Source of the DNA: an uncultured Muribaculaceae bacterium | Lineage (GTDB): Bacteria; Bacteroidota; Bacteroidia; Bacteroidales; Muribaculaceae | Direction: 5' to 3' | Length of the DNA stretch: 21,351 nucleotides | Assembly: GCA_910588245.1 (NCBI GenBank) | Contig: CAJUQP010000053.1 | Location: 1 to 21,351 of the forward strand | In this document: positions 6,490 through 14,652 of the stretch, one piece after another | Numbering within the stretch: the stretch's first letter is position 1 | How the letters are laid out: each line of letters begins with the position of its first letter | Program-made: the position numbers and the translations under genes | The notes under the pieces: generated by a model | The model's input: only the letters and a program-made list of their open reading frames with translations | Told to the model about the DNA's origin: nothing | Databases searched by the model: none

Positions 6490-9396
6490 TTATCTTTTTT
6501 TCGGGGATTTGTTGAATTTCCACTGGATGTGGAAGAGGAGGTAACGGGGAAGGACATTGATATATGTCTCAGTGCGTGCCTGGGCGTTTATGCTGTAGGT
6601 GACGTTGCTGAGATTGCTGAGTATGTCGAAGCCGTCTACGATAAATGTCAGGCCCTGGCGGGGCAGAGTGTAGCTGATTCGTGCGTTCCATACGAAATTG
6701 TCCGTATTCAGTTCGCTTGTGGCGTAACCCCGGCGCGTGAAGACTGTGAAATCGGTGGAGACCTCGAAGTTCGCCGGCAGCTTATACGTACCGTTGACAC
6801 CATAGTTCAGATTCATCGCGTTGAAGCAGGAGAACCCTGCCATGGAGCTGAGGTAGCGGTGAAGCGTGCCGTTGAGGAAGACGGAGGCATTCAGCCCGGA
6901 CTTCTGGTAGTTGAGTGAAAGATTTTCTGTCACTCCGAAATTACGCATGGTTCTTTTTCTGTCGACCGCGGAATTCTCACCCATATAATCGACGCTGTTG
7001 ACATAAAACAGATCGGTGGAATTCCTCAGAGACAGGCTTTTGGCGGAATTGAGATTGCAATAGAGTCCCTGTTTGCCATGGATGTCCCAGTTGCCGTTGA
7101 TATTCACCGTCTTCGACTCCCTTACGCCGGTGGCCGTGTTATAGTTGACGGCTCTGGCAAACATATTCTGATATATATTGGCTGTCGCCGTATAAGTCTG
7201 GGTGATATAAGTGACTTGATTCTGAAGGGTGATCTGTGCCTCGATTTTGTGCTTCACGGCATTCCTGAGGTCAGGATTCCCGAGTTTTATGTCGAGAGGA
7301 TTCCGGTCATCGCGTATGTCGACCATATTCACAAGATCGGGGGTCTCGGTCTGAAGATCATAGGAAAAACGCCCTGATACCAGCTTCTTGGTTTCATGAT
7401 ATTGCTTGGGGTTCAATGTCGCTGAGATCTCACCGCTTATGTTGCCCAGTCGGAATTTGCTGCGTGTGAGGTGGGCGTCGGTGCTCCCGCGATGGTAGTC
7501 GAGCAGCTGCCGGTCGATATGCACCGGTATCTGAAGCCGGATATACGTGCCGCTTTCCTCCATCATCCAGTATAGATTGGGTGAGAGCTTGTGGGTGTCG
7601 TTGGCCTTGTGGCTGTGGTAGCTGAGTGAGGGATCGATCGTGCCTATATATTCCTTCATCGAGGGGAGCACCCCGATCTCGCCAGGTCCGAAACCCTTGT
7701 AGAGCTGGTCAAGACGGAAGAGATCGCTCGTAGTGTTCAGATCCTCGTGATAATATTCGTAATATGTGTCGGTGTGTGCGCCGTTGCCGAGATTGGAGAG
7801 CCATCCGGCGGCCCCTTTCACCTTGAATGTGTGGTCGGGGAAGTTCTTGATATACCTGTCGGCCACCTGATCGAATTCCGGATTCCCGTCGAGGTTGATC
7901 CCGAATCGTTCGAACTCGCGGTTCTTCCTCCTGTCGTAGGTGGTGGAGAAAAAGCCGGTAAGCCCGTTTGTCTCATCGTTGAGCATCACGCGCCCTTGCG
8001 ACCACACGTTGGCCATGAGTCCGCGGCCATCCGACAGCCCTTCGCGCAGCTGGCGGTTGACAAGTGAGGAAGCGGCTTCCTGATAGCTCCCGTTGAACAG
8101 ATCGCGTATCACTGAGCCGTCGATATGCGGCAGATTCCGGCTGAAGACGGCCTCGATCAGATCCGAATGGGAGCGGTCGTTGTCGTAGCTGAATTTCGGA
8201 TGTATGCCCAGAAACCATTTGTTCCTCTTATTGATCACAATGTCATGGCTCGACGATATCTTGAGATTCCTGTGCCGTGAGTCGGAGAATGACATTCCGT
8301 AGTTGTCGCCGGTGCTCAGATAGTTGGTGGTGTAGGCGCGCTGGCCGTCGGTGAGTCTCTTATGTTCGACCACCACGTTCCCTTTGACGTTCCAGCCTGA
8401 GAGGCGGCTCCACACATTGTAGTCCAGTCCTCCCATATAGGTCTTGAGAGTGCCTGTGGGCATCTTCTCAGGGGTGAAGGAGGTTTGTTCCCCCGGTTTA
8501 CGCACGTCGTTGAGGTTGTTTGCGTTTCCGATCAACGACACACGGGCATGGTCGGCAAACCACATGGCGAAAAGCTTACCCAGATAACGGTCAGACGTGC
8601 CGTAGCCGGCATCGGCGTTCAGTATGAATCCTTGATTGTATTCTTTCTTTAGTTTCACGTCCATCGTGAGGAGTTTCTTGCCGAAGTCCGCCCCTACGAT
8701 CCTGTCTATCTCCTGCTGGCGCTCATATACCTCGATATTCTTTACTGTGTAGGCGGCCAGATTCTCAAGCATCAGTTTGTTGTTCCCCTTGAAGAAGTCT
8801 TTGCCGTTGAGCATCAGCGATTCCACATAGCGGCCGTTCACATATATGGCTCCGCCCTCCTTGAGCTCCACACCCGGAAGCTGCCTGATGAGGGCGTCGA
8901 GCATGCTCCCTTCCGCTGTGATGAACGCGTCGGCATTATACACAATGGTGTCGCCACGGTTGTAGAACTTCACCTTTGAGGCGGTGACAGTTATCTCCTG
9001 CAATTGTCTGGCCTCTCTTTTAAGGGTTACGAATCCGAGAGGATATACATCCTTTTTGCCGGAAAGACCCTTGCTGTCGATAGGAATGCGGAGAGTCTCG
9101 TATTTAGGACATACCACTTCAAGCACAAGCTCTTTCCCGCGTGGCACTCCTTCTATCGCGAAATCGGACGATGTATGCGTCTTCTCACCGTCATACCATT
9201 GGCTTATGGCCTTCTTTGAGATAAGCAGACTGTCGGTGGCCGCATCCATGAGTCTCACCTCGGCGTCAAGTATAGGTTGCTCGGTGAGATGGTCGATGAC
9301 GGTGCCCGTTATCGTGAAAGGTCTTGCGGCAGACGCCTTGAATGATGTGAGGGTCAGGATAAATAAAGCAATGAGGATTTCAGTTAGTTTTTTCAT
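6490..9396 (-). CDS. TonB-receptor-like outer-membrane beta-barrel protein
   Basis: The 968-residue protein begins with a signal peptide (basic MKK, hydrophobic core, cleavage near ASA at residue 23). Residues about 28-125 form a CarboxypepD_reg-like beta-sandwich (TITGTVIDHLTEQPILDAEV). Residues about 132-230 form a plug-like domain (LQEITVTASKVKFYNRGDTI, then MLDALIRQLPGVELKEGG and IYVNGRYVESLMLNGKDFF). The rest is a large beta-barrel of the OMP_b-brl_3/TonB-receptor kind, ending YLLFHIQWKFNKSPKKR. The basic tail after the last strand is unusual, since most barrels end in an aromatic residue. No separate TonB box or SusD partner is visible. The gene has its own promoter and lies 199 bases downstream of a membrane-tethered regulator on the same strand, which may control it. 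The substrate is unknown; such barrels move siderophores, glycans or peptides. Confidence 0.9.
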   Translation of the reverse strand: MKKLTEILIALFILTLTSFKASAARPFTITGTVIDHLTEQPILDAEVRLMDAATDSLLISKKAISQWYDGEKTHTSSDFAIEGVPRGKELVLEVVCPKYETLRIPIDSKGLSGKKDVYPLGFVTLKREARQLQEITVTASKVKFYNRGDTIVYNADAFITAEGSMLDALIRQLPGVELKEGGAIYVNGRYVESLMLNGKDFFKGNNKLMLENLAAYTVKNIEVYERQQEIDRIVGADFGKKLLTMDVKLKKEYNQGFILNADAGYGTSDRYLGKLFAMWFADHARVSLIGNANNLNDVRKPGEQTSFTPEKMPTGTLKTYMGGLDYNVWSRLSGWNVKGNVVVEHKRLTDGQRAYTTNYLSTGDNYGMSFSDSRHRNLKISSSHDIVINKRNKWFLGIHPKFSYDNDRSHSDLIEAVFSRNLPHIDGSVIRDLFNGSYQEAASSLVNRQLREGLSDGRGLMANVWSQGRVMLNDETNGLTGFFSTTYDRRKNREFERFGINLDGNPEFDQVADRYIKNFPDHTFKVKGAAGWLSNLGNGAHTDTYYEYYHEDLNTTSDLFRLDQLYKGFGPGEIGVLPSMKEYIGTIDPSLSYHSHKANDTHKLSPNLYWMMEESGTYIRLQIPVHIDRQLLDYHRGSTDAHLTRSKFRLGNISGEISATLNPKQYHETKKLVSGRFSYDLQTETPDLVNMVDIRDDRNPLDIKLGNPDLRNAVKHKIEAQITLQNQVTYITQTYTATANIYQNMFARAVNYNTATGVRESKTVNINGNWDIHGKQGLYCNLNSAKSLSLRNSTDLFYVNSVDYMGENSAVDRKRTMRNFGVTENLSLNYQKSGLNASVFLNGTLHRYLSSMAGFSCFNAMNLNYGVNGTYKLPANFEVSTDFTVFTRRGYATSELNTDNFVWNARISYTLPRQGLTFIVDGFDILSNLSNVTYSINAQARTETYINVLPRYLLFHIQWKFNKSPKKR

Positions 9397-9431
9397 TGGT
9401 TCTGACGGTTTTTATGATGTTATGCTGAGTG

Positions 9432-9464
9432 CAAAGTTACATCGGAAAATGTCAGGATGCCAAG
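9432..9464 (-). promoter_or_regulatory. Bacteroidetes promoter for the barrel gene
   Basis: On the minus strand TAACTTTG (9439-9432) matches the -7 consensus TAnnTTTG. CTTG (9464-9461) stands 21 bases upstream in the -33 position. Initiation near 9428 leaves a leader of about 32 bases. Upstream of it, GTAAGT is tandemly repeated on the plus strand around 9500. Confidence 0.7.
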
Positions 9465-9595
9465 AAAAATGGGTTCGAAATATTATGCGCGTGGCAACGT
9501 AAGTGTAAGTGTGTCAGATATTTAATGATTCTGAAATTTCCAAGGCGGATAATTAGTTGACTCTTAATCGTTTAGTATAAATAATTGTATTTCAA

Positions 9596-11239
9596 TCAAC
9601 TAAGCATGGATAGGAATTCATCGCGATAAGGGGTGGAGCTGTGCTCTATCTTTTCCCTGAGTCGGCGGCGTCGTGAGTAGACGCTCGATTTCTTTAGTTT
9701 GGTGAATATCCCCACAGCCTTTGCTGAGAATCCGGAACTGAAGTAAAGGAACAGTATGGCTGACTCGTTGTCGCCCGGGAAAGCCTCCCTGAATCTGGTC
9801 ATGAGGCCGTCCATATTCTCGTTGAGGCTCTCCTCGAGTTTCTTCCGGAAACTCTCGCTCCCCATCTCCTTCAGCTGCGCGGAAAGTGTCTTGTAGATCT
9901 CGTTCCTGGCAAGGTTCTCGTCTTTGATGTCGTTGAGGTTGAAATATTCGTCGCAGAGACGGTTCATCGATTCGAACCGTTGTGCCAGCAGTCCGCCGAT
10001 CCTGGCGCCGCGTTCGCTGTCTCTGTTGCGTAGCTCCTCGATCTCCATGACGAGCTCGTCCATTCTTGCTTTCCTCTTCCTTATGATCCATAATGCCGCT
10101 GACGCACCGGCGATGAGCGCGAATGCCGACAGTATTATGATGGTGATCAAGGTCTTGCGCTGTTTCCGGGCCTTGTCCCGATTTTCCTCCATGAGCATCT
10201 CGTTCTGCCGGTCGAGAGCCTGTGAGAGCTCTGCGGTCGATACTCCGGAATATCCCTTGCCCTCTAATTCCGAAATAGTTTTCTGCCATTCCAGTGCCTT
10301 GGCGAAATCCCCCTCTTTCTCAGCTATTTTCCTCTGCAGGTAGAATATCTGCAGATTGTAGATGCGGGGTTCAAGAAACTCGGCCACATATCTCTTCGCG
10401 AGTGCGACATCGCCGTCGGCCAGAGCTACCTCGGCCATTGCCGGAAGGAGGGCGATGCGGATGACTTCATCCTCTTTTTGCAATTCCTGAGTGATCCGGC
10501 GCACATCTTCGAAGCGTTGCAGCCTTATCAATGGCGCGAGCTTATGGAATTTTGCCTCCAGCTGCATCTTTTTATTTATGGGTTTCACTGAATCAAGCAA
10601 TTCAATTGCCTCGGTGTAGAACCCTTTATCATATAATATTTCCGCGAGATTGATCTTATTTGATTGATTTGAGACGATATAATCATGTGCCTTAGCCTCC
10701 GAATATCCTATGTCTGCCTTCTGCATATGGCTTATCGCGAGGTTTGCGTCACCGGCCACGCTCCAAATCTCACCTTCTATTTTGTCGATATGGGCTTCCA
10801 GTACGGTTTTATCGGTTTTATTATGAGTGGTCTCCTGAAGGAGGAGGCGGCTCATCTCGGCCTCAAGCATGGCTGAGATAAGATTGTGGTGCCCTGAGTG
10901 ATGGCTTATCTTCCAGAAATGGATCTCAAAGACATTGTCAGGATCCCCGTCATTCAGGATTTCGCGCTCTGCCCATGCCGGCATGGAGTCGGGTAGGGCC
11001 GGATTGTTTCCCGACAGGTAGTGGAAACGCAGTCTGAGGAGATGATAGAGTGCCCGGCGGCTTTTGTCGAGCCGGAGAGTGTCGATATTTTCCAGTATGC
11101 TGACCGCCGAATCGTTGTCCACATCCGAAAGCTCTTCCACCATTCGGAGTTTCTCGGCTTCTCCGTTGGCGCATGAAGTGGATGCCAGGGCAAAAAGCAC
11201 TGACAGCACACACGATATGATAAATCCGGTCTTACGCAT
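9596..11239 (-). CDS. Membrane-tethered TPR regulator with C-terminal HTH
   Basis: From ATG 11239 the protein has 547 residues. An N-terminal signal with a lipoprotein-like cysteine (FALASTSC, Cys23) is followed by a helical TPR-like periplasmic region (about 30-330). Then come one membrane helix (about 363-386, TLITIIILSAFALIAG), a basic stop-transfer and coiled coil, and a C-terminal domain of LuxR/sigma-region-4 style (AILFLYFSSGFSAKAVGIF then KKSSVYSRRRRLREKI, about 493-528). This layout is that of one-piece transmembrane transcription regulators common in Bacteroidetes. ATG 11257 is in frame, but the promoter would initiate at about that base, so 11239 is preferred. The barrel gene downstream on the same strand is the likely target. 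The ligand is unknown. The protein shares its architecture with the gene at 19391-21157. Confidence 0.85.
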   Translation of the reverse strand: MRKTGFIISCVLSVLFALASTSCANGEAEKLRMVEELSDVDNDSAVSILENIDTLRLDKSRRALYHLLRLRFHYLSGNNPALPDSMPAWAEREILNDGDPDNVFEIHFWKISHHSGHHNLISAMLEAEMSRLLLQETTHNKTDKTVLEAHIDKIEGEIWSVAGDANLAISHMQKADIGYSEAKAHDYIVSNQSNKINLAEILYDKGFYTEAIELLDSVKPINKKMQLEAKFHKLAPLIRLQRFEDVRRITQELQKEDEVIRIALLPAMAEVALADGDVALAKRYVAEFLEPRIYNLQIFYLQRKIAEKEGDFAKALEWQKTISELEGKGYSGVSTAELSQALDRQNEMLMEENRDKARKQRKTLITIIILSAFALIAGASAALWIIRKRKARMDELVMEIEELRNRDSERGARIGGLLAQRFESMNRLCDEYFNLNDIKDENLARNEIYKTLSAQLKEMGSESFRKKLEESLNENMDGLMTRFREAFPGDNESAILFLYFSSGFSAKAVGIFTKLKKSSVYSRRRRLREKIEHSSTPYRDEFLSMLS

Positions 11240-11261
11240 ATGCAATAATTTTGTCATTGTG

Positions 11262-11294
11262 CAAAATTACACAAAAATCGGAAATATCATGCAA
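11262..11294 (-). promoter_or_regulatory. Bacteroidetes promoter for the TPR-HTH regulator
   Basis: On the minus strand TAATTTTG (11269-11262) is a perfect TAnnTTTG -7 box. TTGC (11294-11291) lies 21 bases upstream as a partial -33 element. Initiation near 11258 gives a leader of about 19 bases to ATG 11239. It lies immediately downstream of the ABC-exporter remnant. Confidence 0.7.
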
Positions 11295-11309
11295 TTCCGG
11301 AGCCTTTCC

Positions 11310-11390
11310 TTAGTTCCCGAGTTCAAGCTGGTTTTTTACAAGGTTATAGTATGCCCCTTTCGCGGCAATCAGCGAGGCATGGTCGCCTGA
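11310..11390 (-). pseudogene. Remnant: C-terminal end of an ABC exporter ATPase
   Basis: Read on the minus strand from 11390 to the TAA at 11312-11310, the sequence encodes SGDHASLIAAKGAYYNLV followed by KNQLELGN and stop. This is the characteristic C-terminal tail of Bacteroidales ABC exporters with fused ATPase, especially the peptidase-domain (C39) type, where a G-[TD]-H-x-x-L-[IL] element after the H-loop strand leads into a KGxYYxLVxNQLELG-like end. An in-frame TGA lies three codons before the homology begins, and no start codon or ATPase motif lies upstream, so only the last 26 or so codons survive. It looks like the scar of a deletion or recombination. The 100 bases between it and the glycosyltransferase gene hold nothing I recognise. 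Confidence 0.65.
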
Positions 11391-11491
11391 CCGAAATCAT
11401 TGGAGAAATGGTATGTAGAGGTCATTAGGCGGTTAGTTTCGTTATAAGGAAATGCAAGGATACTGGTGATACGTCGTGGGTAAGTAGGTCA

Positions 11492-12451
11492 TTAAGTTTT
11501 TTCGGAGACGCGGTAGCGGGGGCGGCGCTTCACCTCGATATAGATCTTGCCGATGTATTCGCCGATGATGCCGAGTCCCATGAGGAGCACGCCGGTGCAG
11601 AACCATATGGAGAGCATAAGTGAAGTCCATCCCTCTATGGTGTCGCCGGAGAAATGACGGATCATGACGTAGACGAAGATGCAGAAGGCCGTGAACATGA
11701 AGAGGAGACCCAGCACGAGCAGCATCCTGACGGGGCGCACGGAGAAGGAGGTGATGCCGTTGGCGGCGAAGTCGAGCATCTTCAGGAGAGGATATTTTGT
11801 GGTGCCTGCCGTGCGTTCCCCGCGACGGTAGCCCACCTGCTCCTGACGGTAGCCGAGGAGCGGGACGATACCCCGCAGGAAAAGGTTGCGTTCGCCGTAT
11901 TCCAGAAGGTCGGCCACGGCGCGTCTTCCCATCAGACGGAAATCGGCGTGGTTGCCCACGCTCTCGGCTCCGAGCGACTGCATGGTGCCGTAGAATGCTT
12001 TCGCCGACGTGCGCTTAAACCATGAGTCGCTGGCCCTGTCCTCACGGACACCGTAGACGATCTCAGCGCCGTCTCTGTAAAGGCTGACCATACGGGGAAT
12101 CACCGAAATGTCGTCCTGCAGGTCGGCGTCGACAGTCACGCACGCATCTGCCTCGTCGACCGTTTCCTCCAGACCTGCCATAAGTGCCTCCTGATGGCCG
12201 CAATGGCGGCTGAGGCGTATCCCCTTTGCCCGTGATCCGGAAAGTCCCCTTATCACTCTCCAGGTGTCGTCGGTGCTTCCGTCGTCGACATATAGCAGGA
12301 AACTCCCCGGAGCCATCTCGCCGCATGCCTCCATCTTGTCAAGAAGAGAGCGAAGCGCTGAGTCGGTGGCGGGGAGAGCCTCCTCCTCGTTGCGGCACGG
12401 CACTATTATGGCCAGGCGCGGCGCGGGTCTTCTTCCGGTATCCTCTCTCAT
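11492..12451 (-). CDS. GT2 glycosyltransferase with two C-terminal membrane helices
   Basis: This 319-residue protein resembles the DPM1/GtrB/ArnC group, which transfers a sugar from a nucleotide donor to a polyprenyl phosphate at the inner membrane. The N-terminal catalytic domain shows RLAIIVPCRNEEEALP, the donor-site YVDDGSTDDT (54-63), and the DxD metal site in VTVDADLQDD (108-110). GNHADFRLMGRRAV and the later TAGTTKYP are typical acceptor-side motifs. Two helices follow (about 240-262 and 278-300), and the protein ends in a basic tail (EVKRRPRYRVSEKT). Its ATG overlaps the upstream stop codon in an ATGA tetrad, which implies translational coupling. It is the last gene of the operon. The sugar and acceptor cannot be told from sequence; decoration of an envelope polymer is likely. 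Confidence 0.92.
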   Translation of the reverse strand: MREDTGRRPAPRLAIIVPCRNEEEALPATDSALRSLLDKMEACGEMAPGSFLLYVDDGSTDDTWRVIRGLSGSRAKGIRLSRHCGHQEALMAGLEETVDEADACVTVDADLQDDISVIPRMVSLYRDGAEIVYGVREDRASDSWFKRTSAKAFYGTMQSLGAESVGNHADFRLMGRRAVADLLEYGERNLFLRGIVPLLGYRQEQVGYRRGERTAGTTKYPLLKMLDFAANGITSFSVRPVRMLLVLGLLFMFTAFCIFVYVMIRHFSGDTIEGWTSLMLSIWFCTGVLLMGLGIIGEYIGKIYIEVKRRPRYRVSEKT

Positions 12452-13713
12452 CTGAAACGGTCTTTGTCGCGGCGCGTCTTCTTAGCGAGGCTCTCGAGAA
12501 ATGCCTCCGTAAGATTCACGCCCGTCTGGTTGGCTATGCATGTAAGCACCCACAAAACATCGGCTATCTCCTCCTTCAGCCCTTTGCGCAGGTCGCCCTC
12601 CTTGGCCACCTGATCGCCGTAGAGACGGGCCACGACGCGGGCCAGTTCCCCGGTCTCCTCGGTGAGGAGCACCATATTGGTCAGTTCGGAGAAATACCTT
12701 CCTCCGATCGTGCGGATCCATTCGTCGACCATCTTCTGGGCGTCGGATAGTGTGATCTCCTTCCCGGCGCGGTTATCAGGCTCTGTGAATGGAACGCTCT
12801 GCAGTTTCACTCCATCTTTGCCGACAGTGAGTGTCACATTGTCCCCTTCGATAAGAGGGAGATTGAAGTCGGTGTGTCCCACAGGGAAACCGAATGCCAC
12901 GGGTATTCCGCTGATGTTGTAGCGGTCGAGAAGGCGCGAGATCATCTCCTCCATGGAGGCATGGTTGCGGTCGGGCTTGTATTCGGTGAATTGTCCTACA
13001 ATCAGTCCGCGGATCCTGCCGAGCGCTCCGGAGAGGTAGAGGCGGGTGAGCACTCTCTCCACCTTGTAGACAGGCTCGGCGATATCCTCTATGAAGAGTA
13101 TGACTCCGTCAGGGTCTTTCCCCGTGAGCAAGTCGAGGTCGGTGGCGGCCAGTCCGTTGAGCACGGCTAAATTGCCACCGAGAAGCCGTCCCGTGGCCTC
13201 TCCCTGCCGGTCGAGTGGATGTGGCTCCGTGGCATAGTCTATTCCGGCGCCGGTGGTGAGGATCGAGAGGAGCGCCTGTGTGCATGGATCATCGACTCCG
13301 AGCAGGGTGAGGTGCTTGGCCATGGGGCCGTGCACCGATGCCACGCCGGCGCGGTGCCAGAGAGCGTGGAGGGCCGACACGTCGGAGAATCCTATGAGCC
13401 ATTTGGCGTTGGCGCGTATCTCCTCGTCGTTGAAGTGGGGGATAAGATGCACGCATCCGTAGCCGCCGCGTGCGCATAATATGGCTTTCACCGACCGGTC
13501 GTGGAGGGCATCTTTGAGATCGGTCACGCGGGCCTCCACGCTTGCCGCGAATGTGCCGTCGGCCGGCCCTTTGGCCGACGGCATCACCACCGGGTCGAAG
13601 CCGGACGCGCGGAGCACATCCACGCAGCCGTCGATATATTCCTCTTTTACTGTCGTGGCCGGCGAGATGATGGCTATCCTGTCGCCGGGCCTCAGGCTTT
13701 CGGGGTAGATCAT
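12448..13713 (-). CDS. LD-carboxypeptidase (S66) fused to MazG-like pyrophosphohydrolase
   Basis: One uninterrupted 421-codon frame holds two domains. Residues 1 to about 312 are an S66 LD-carboxypeptidase/MccF-like peptidase, with ARGGYGCVHLIPHF, nucleophile Ser110 in GFSDVSAL, Glu209 in FIEDIAEPVYKVER and His280 in GFPVGHTDFNLPL. This family trims tetrapeptides of recycled murein or cleaves related amide bonds in the cytoplasm. Residues about 320-421 are an all-helical MazG-like nucleotide pyrophosphohydrolase, with EETGE (352-356) and EEIAD (381-385) forming the metal-binding EExxE...ExxD pattern. Both domains look catalytically complete. There is no signal peptide. The gene lies seven bases after the radical SAM gene and overlaps the glycosyltransferase start by four bases. 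The fusion is unusual, as I know these domains as separate proteins. Confidence 0.9.
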   Translation of the reverse strand: MIYPESLRPGDRIAIISPATTVKEEYIDGCVDVLRASGFDPVVMPSAKGPADGTFAASVEARVTDLKDALHDRSVKAILCARGGYGCVHLIPHFNDEEIRANAKWLIGFSDVSALHALWHRAGVASVHGPMAKHLTLLGVDDPCTQALLSILTTGAGIDYATEPHPLDRQGEATGRLLGGNLAVLNGLAATDLDLLTGKDPDGVILFIEDIAEPVYKVERVLTRLYLSGALGRIRGLIVGQFTEYKPDRNHASMEEMISRLLDRYNISGIPVAFGFPVGHTDFNLPLIEGDNVTLTVGKDGVKLQSVPFTEPDNRAGKEITLSDAQKMVDEWIRTIGGRYFSELTNMVLLTEETGELARVVARLYGDQVAKEGDLRKGLKEEIADVLWVLTCIANQTGVNLTEAFLESLAKKTRRDKDRFR

Positions 13714-13720
13714 GGGCTTG

Positions 13721-14509
13721 TCAGTTTACCTGTACGTGGATTCCTGTTTCTGCCTCAATCCTGCGGCCGATGGCGAGGAGTTCATCTTTCTCCACTTTCT
13801 GGAGATGTTCCTCAGGAGTGGAGCGGTCGAGGCTGTAGATCATTATCTCGCGTGGCGCGATGGCGCGGTATGCTTCTATCAGGGCAGTGATCTCCTTGTC
13901 GGTGGTGTTGTCGATCTTCCTGCCATTGTGCTCGCCGCGCAGAATCATGGTCTGTATTATCCCTGTGCCGCTGAACTGCCTGAGGGCTTCTACCACGAGC
14001 TCCACTGTGAACTGTCCGGAGACCGGCTGGTCTATCAGACGCATGGTGGGCTCTATGGCGGAGTCGAGCTTGAGGATATTGTTGTCCACTTTCTTCAGCG
14101 CCTCCGCCACGGCGGGGGTGAATATGCGTGTGGAGTTGGTGAGCACCGATACTTTCGCGTCGGGATAGAACCTGTCGCGCAGTGCGGTCACATCGTCGAT
14201 AATTCCCGGGAAGGCGGGGTTGAGGGTCGGTTCGCCGTTGCCCGAGAAGGTTATCACGTCAAGCCGATCGCCTGCCTCCTTCATCGCCGATAGCTTGCGC
14301 TCCAGGTCGGCTTTTACTTTCTCGCGAGTCGGCAGACCGGTGCTTCCGGTGCCCTGCGCGTTGTAGCCGGCCTCGCAATATACGCAGTCGAACGAGCACA
14401 CTTTCCCGTCGTCGGGGCTGAGGTTTATGCCGAGCGACACGCCGAGGCGCCGGCTGTGGATCGGCCCGAATACGGTGGAGTGGAACAATACAGTCTGGTC
14501 TTTTGCCAT
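13721..14509 (-). CDS. Radical SAM protein, CX3CX2C type
   Basis: From ATG 14509 the protein has 262 residues. VCSFDCVYCEAGYN gives Cys38, Cys42 and Cys45 in the CX3CX2C arrangement that binds the [4Fe-4S] cluster and S-adenosylmethionine. TFSGNGEPTLNPAF supplies the glycine-rich/GE SAM-binding motif, and SVLTNSTRIF and LKLDSAIEPT mark later barrel strands. The N-terminal STVFGPIHSRRLGVSLGINL matches a widespread family of stand-alone radical SAM proteins whose reaction is not established. A longer frame reaches ATG 14566, but a perfect promoter lies inside that extension, so 14509 is the start used here. It is the first gene of a three-gene operon with the LD-carboxypeptidase/MazG fusion and the glycosyltransferase. 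Confidence 0.9.
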   Translation of the reverse strand: MAKDQTVLFHSTVFGPIHSRRLGVSLGINLSPDDGKVCSFDCVYCEAGYNAQGTGSTGLPTREKVKADLERKLSAMKEAGDRLDVITFSGNGEPTLNPAFPGIIDDVTALRDRFYPDAKVSVLTNSTRIFTPAVAEALKKVDNNILKLDSAIEPTMRLIDQPVSGQFTVELVVEALRQFSGTGIIQTMILRGEHNGRKIDNTTDKEITALIEAYRAIAPREIMIYSLDRSTPEEHLQKVEKDELLAIGRRIEAETGIHVQVN

Positions 14510-14529
14510 AATATCTACATTTTTCTTCC

Positions 14530-14561
14530 CAAAATTACACTTTTCCATCCATATGCCCAAA
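14530..14561 (-). promoter_or_regulatory. Bacteroidetes promoter for the radical SAM operon
   Basis: On the minus strand TTTG (14561-14558), a 20-base spacer and TAATTTTG (14537-14530) match both halves of the Bacteroidetes consensus exactly. Initiation near 14526 leaves a leader of about 17 bases and excludes the longer in-frame start at 14566. Confidence 0.85.
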
Positions 14562-14572
14562 TCCACAGACGG

Positions 14573-14602
14573 AAAAGTCCGGACGCATCGTGCGCCCGGA
14601 CT
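14573..14602 (-). terminator. Rho-independent terminator of the LEA-like gene
   Basis: On the minus strand AGTCCGGGCGCA (14602-14591) pairs with TGCGTCCGGACT (14587-14576). This makes 12 pairs, one of them G-T, over a three-base loop, and the stem runs into TTTT. It lies about 50 bases after the stop codon of the LEA-like gene and just upstream of the radical SAM promoter. The 10-base word TCTTTCCGGT occurs twice between it and the stop codon (14609-14618 and 14626-14635). Confidence 0.9.
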
Positions 14603-14652
14603 CCTAAGTCTTTCCGGTCTTTGAATCTTTCCGGTATTGAGGGTTGAAAAGC

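Noticed and set aside
7747..8067. Plus-strand frame of 106 codons inside the barrel gene
   Set aside because: It is antisense to a well-supported outer-membrane barrel gene and has no independent start signal.
11240..11257. Earlier ATG for the first TPR-HTH regulator
   Set aside because: It coincides with the expected transcription start and weakens the lipoprotein-like signal; ATG 11239 is preferred, though a leaderless start cannot be excluded.
14510..14566. Longer N-terminus for the radical SAM protein
   Set aside because: A perfect -33/-7 promoter lies within this extension, so the mRNA should begin downstream of it.
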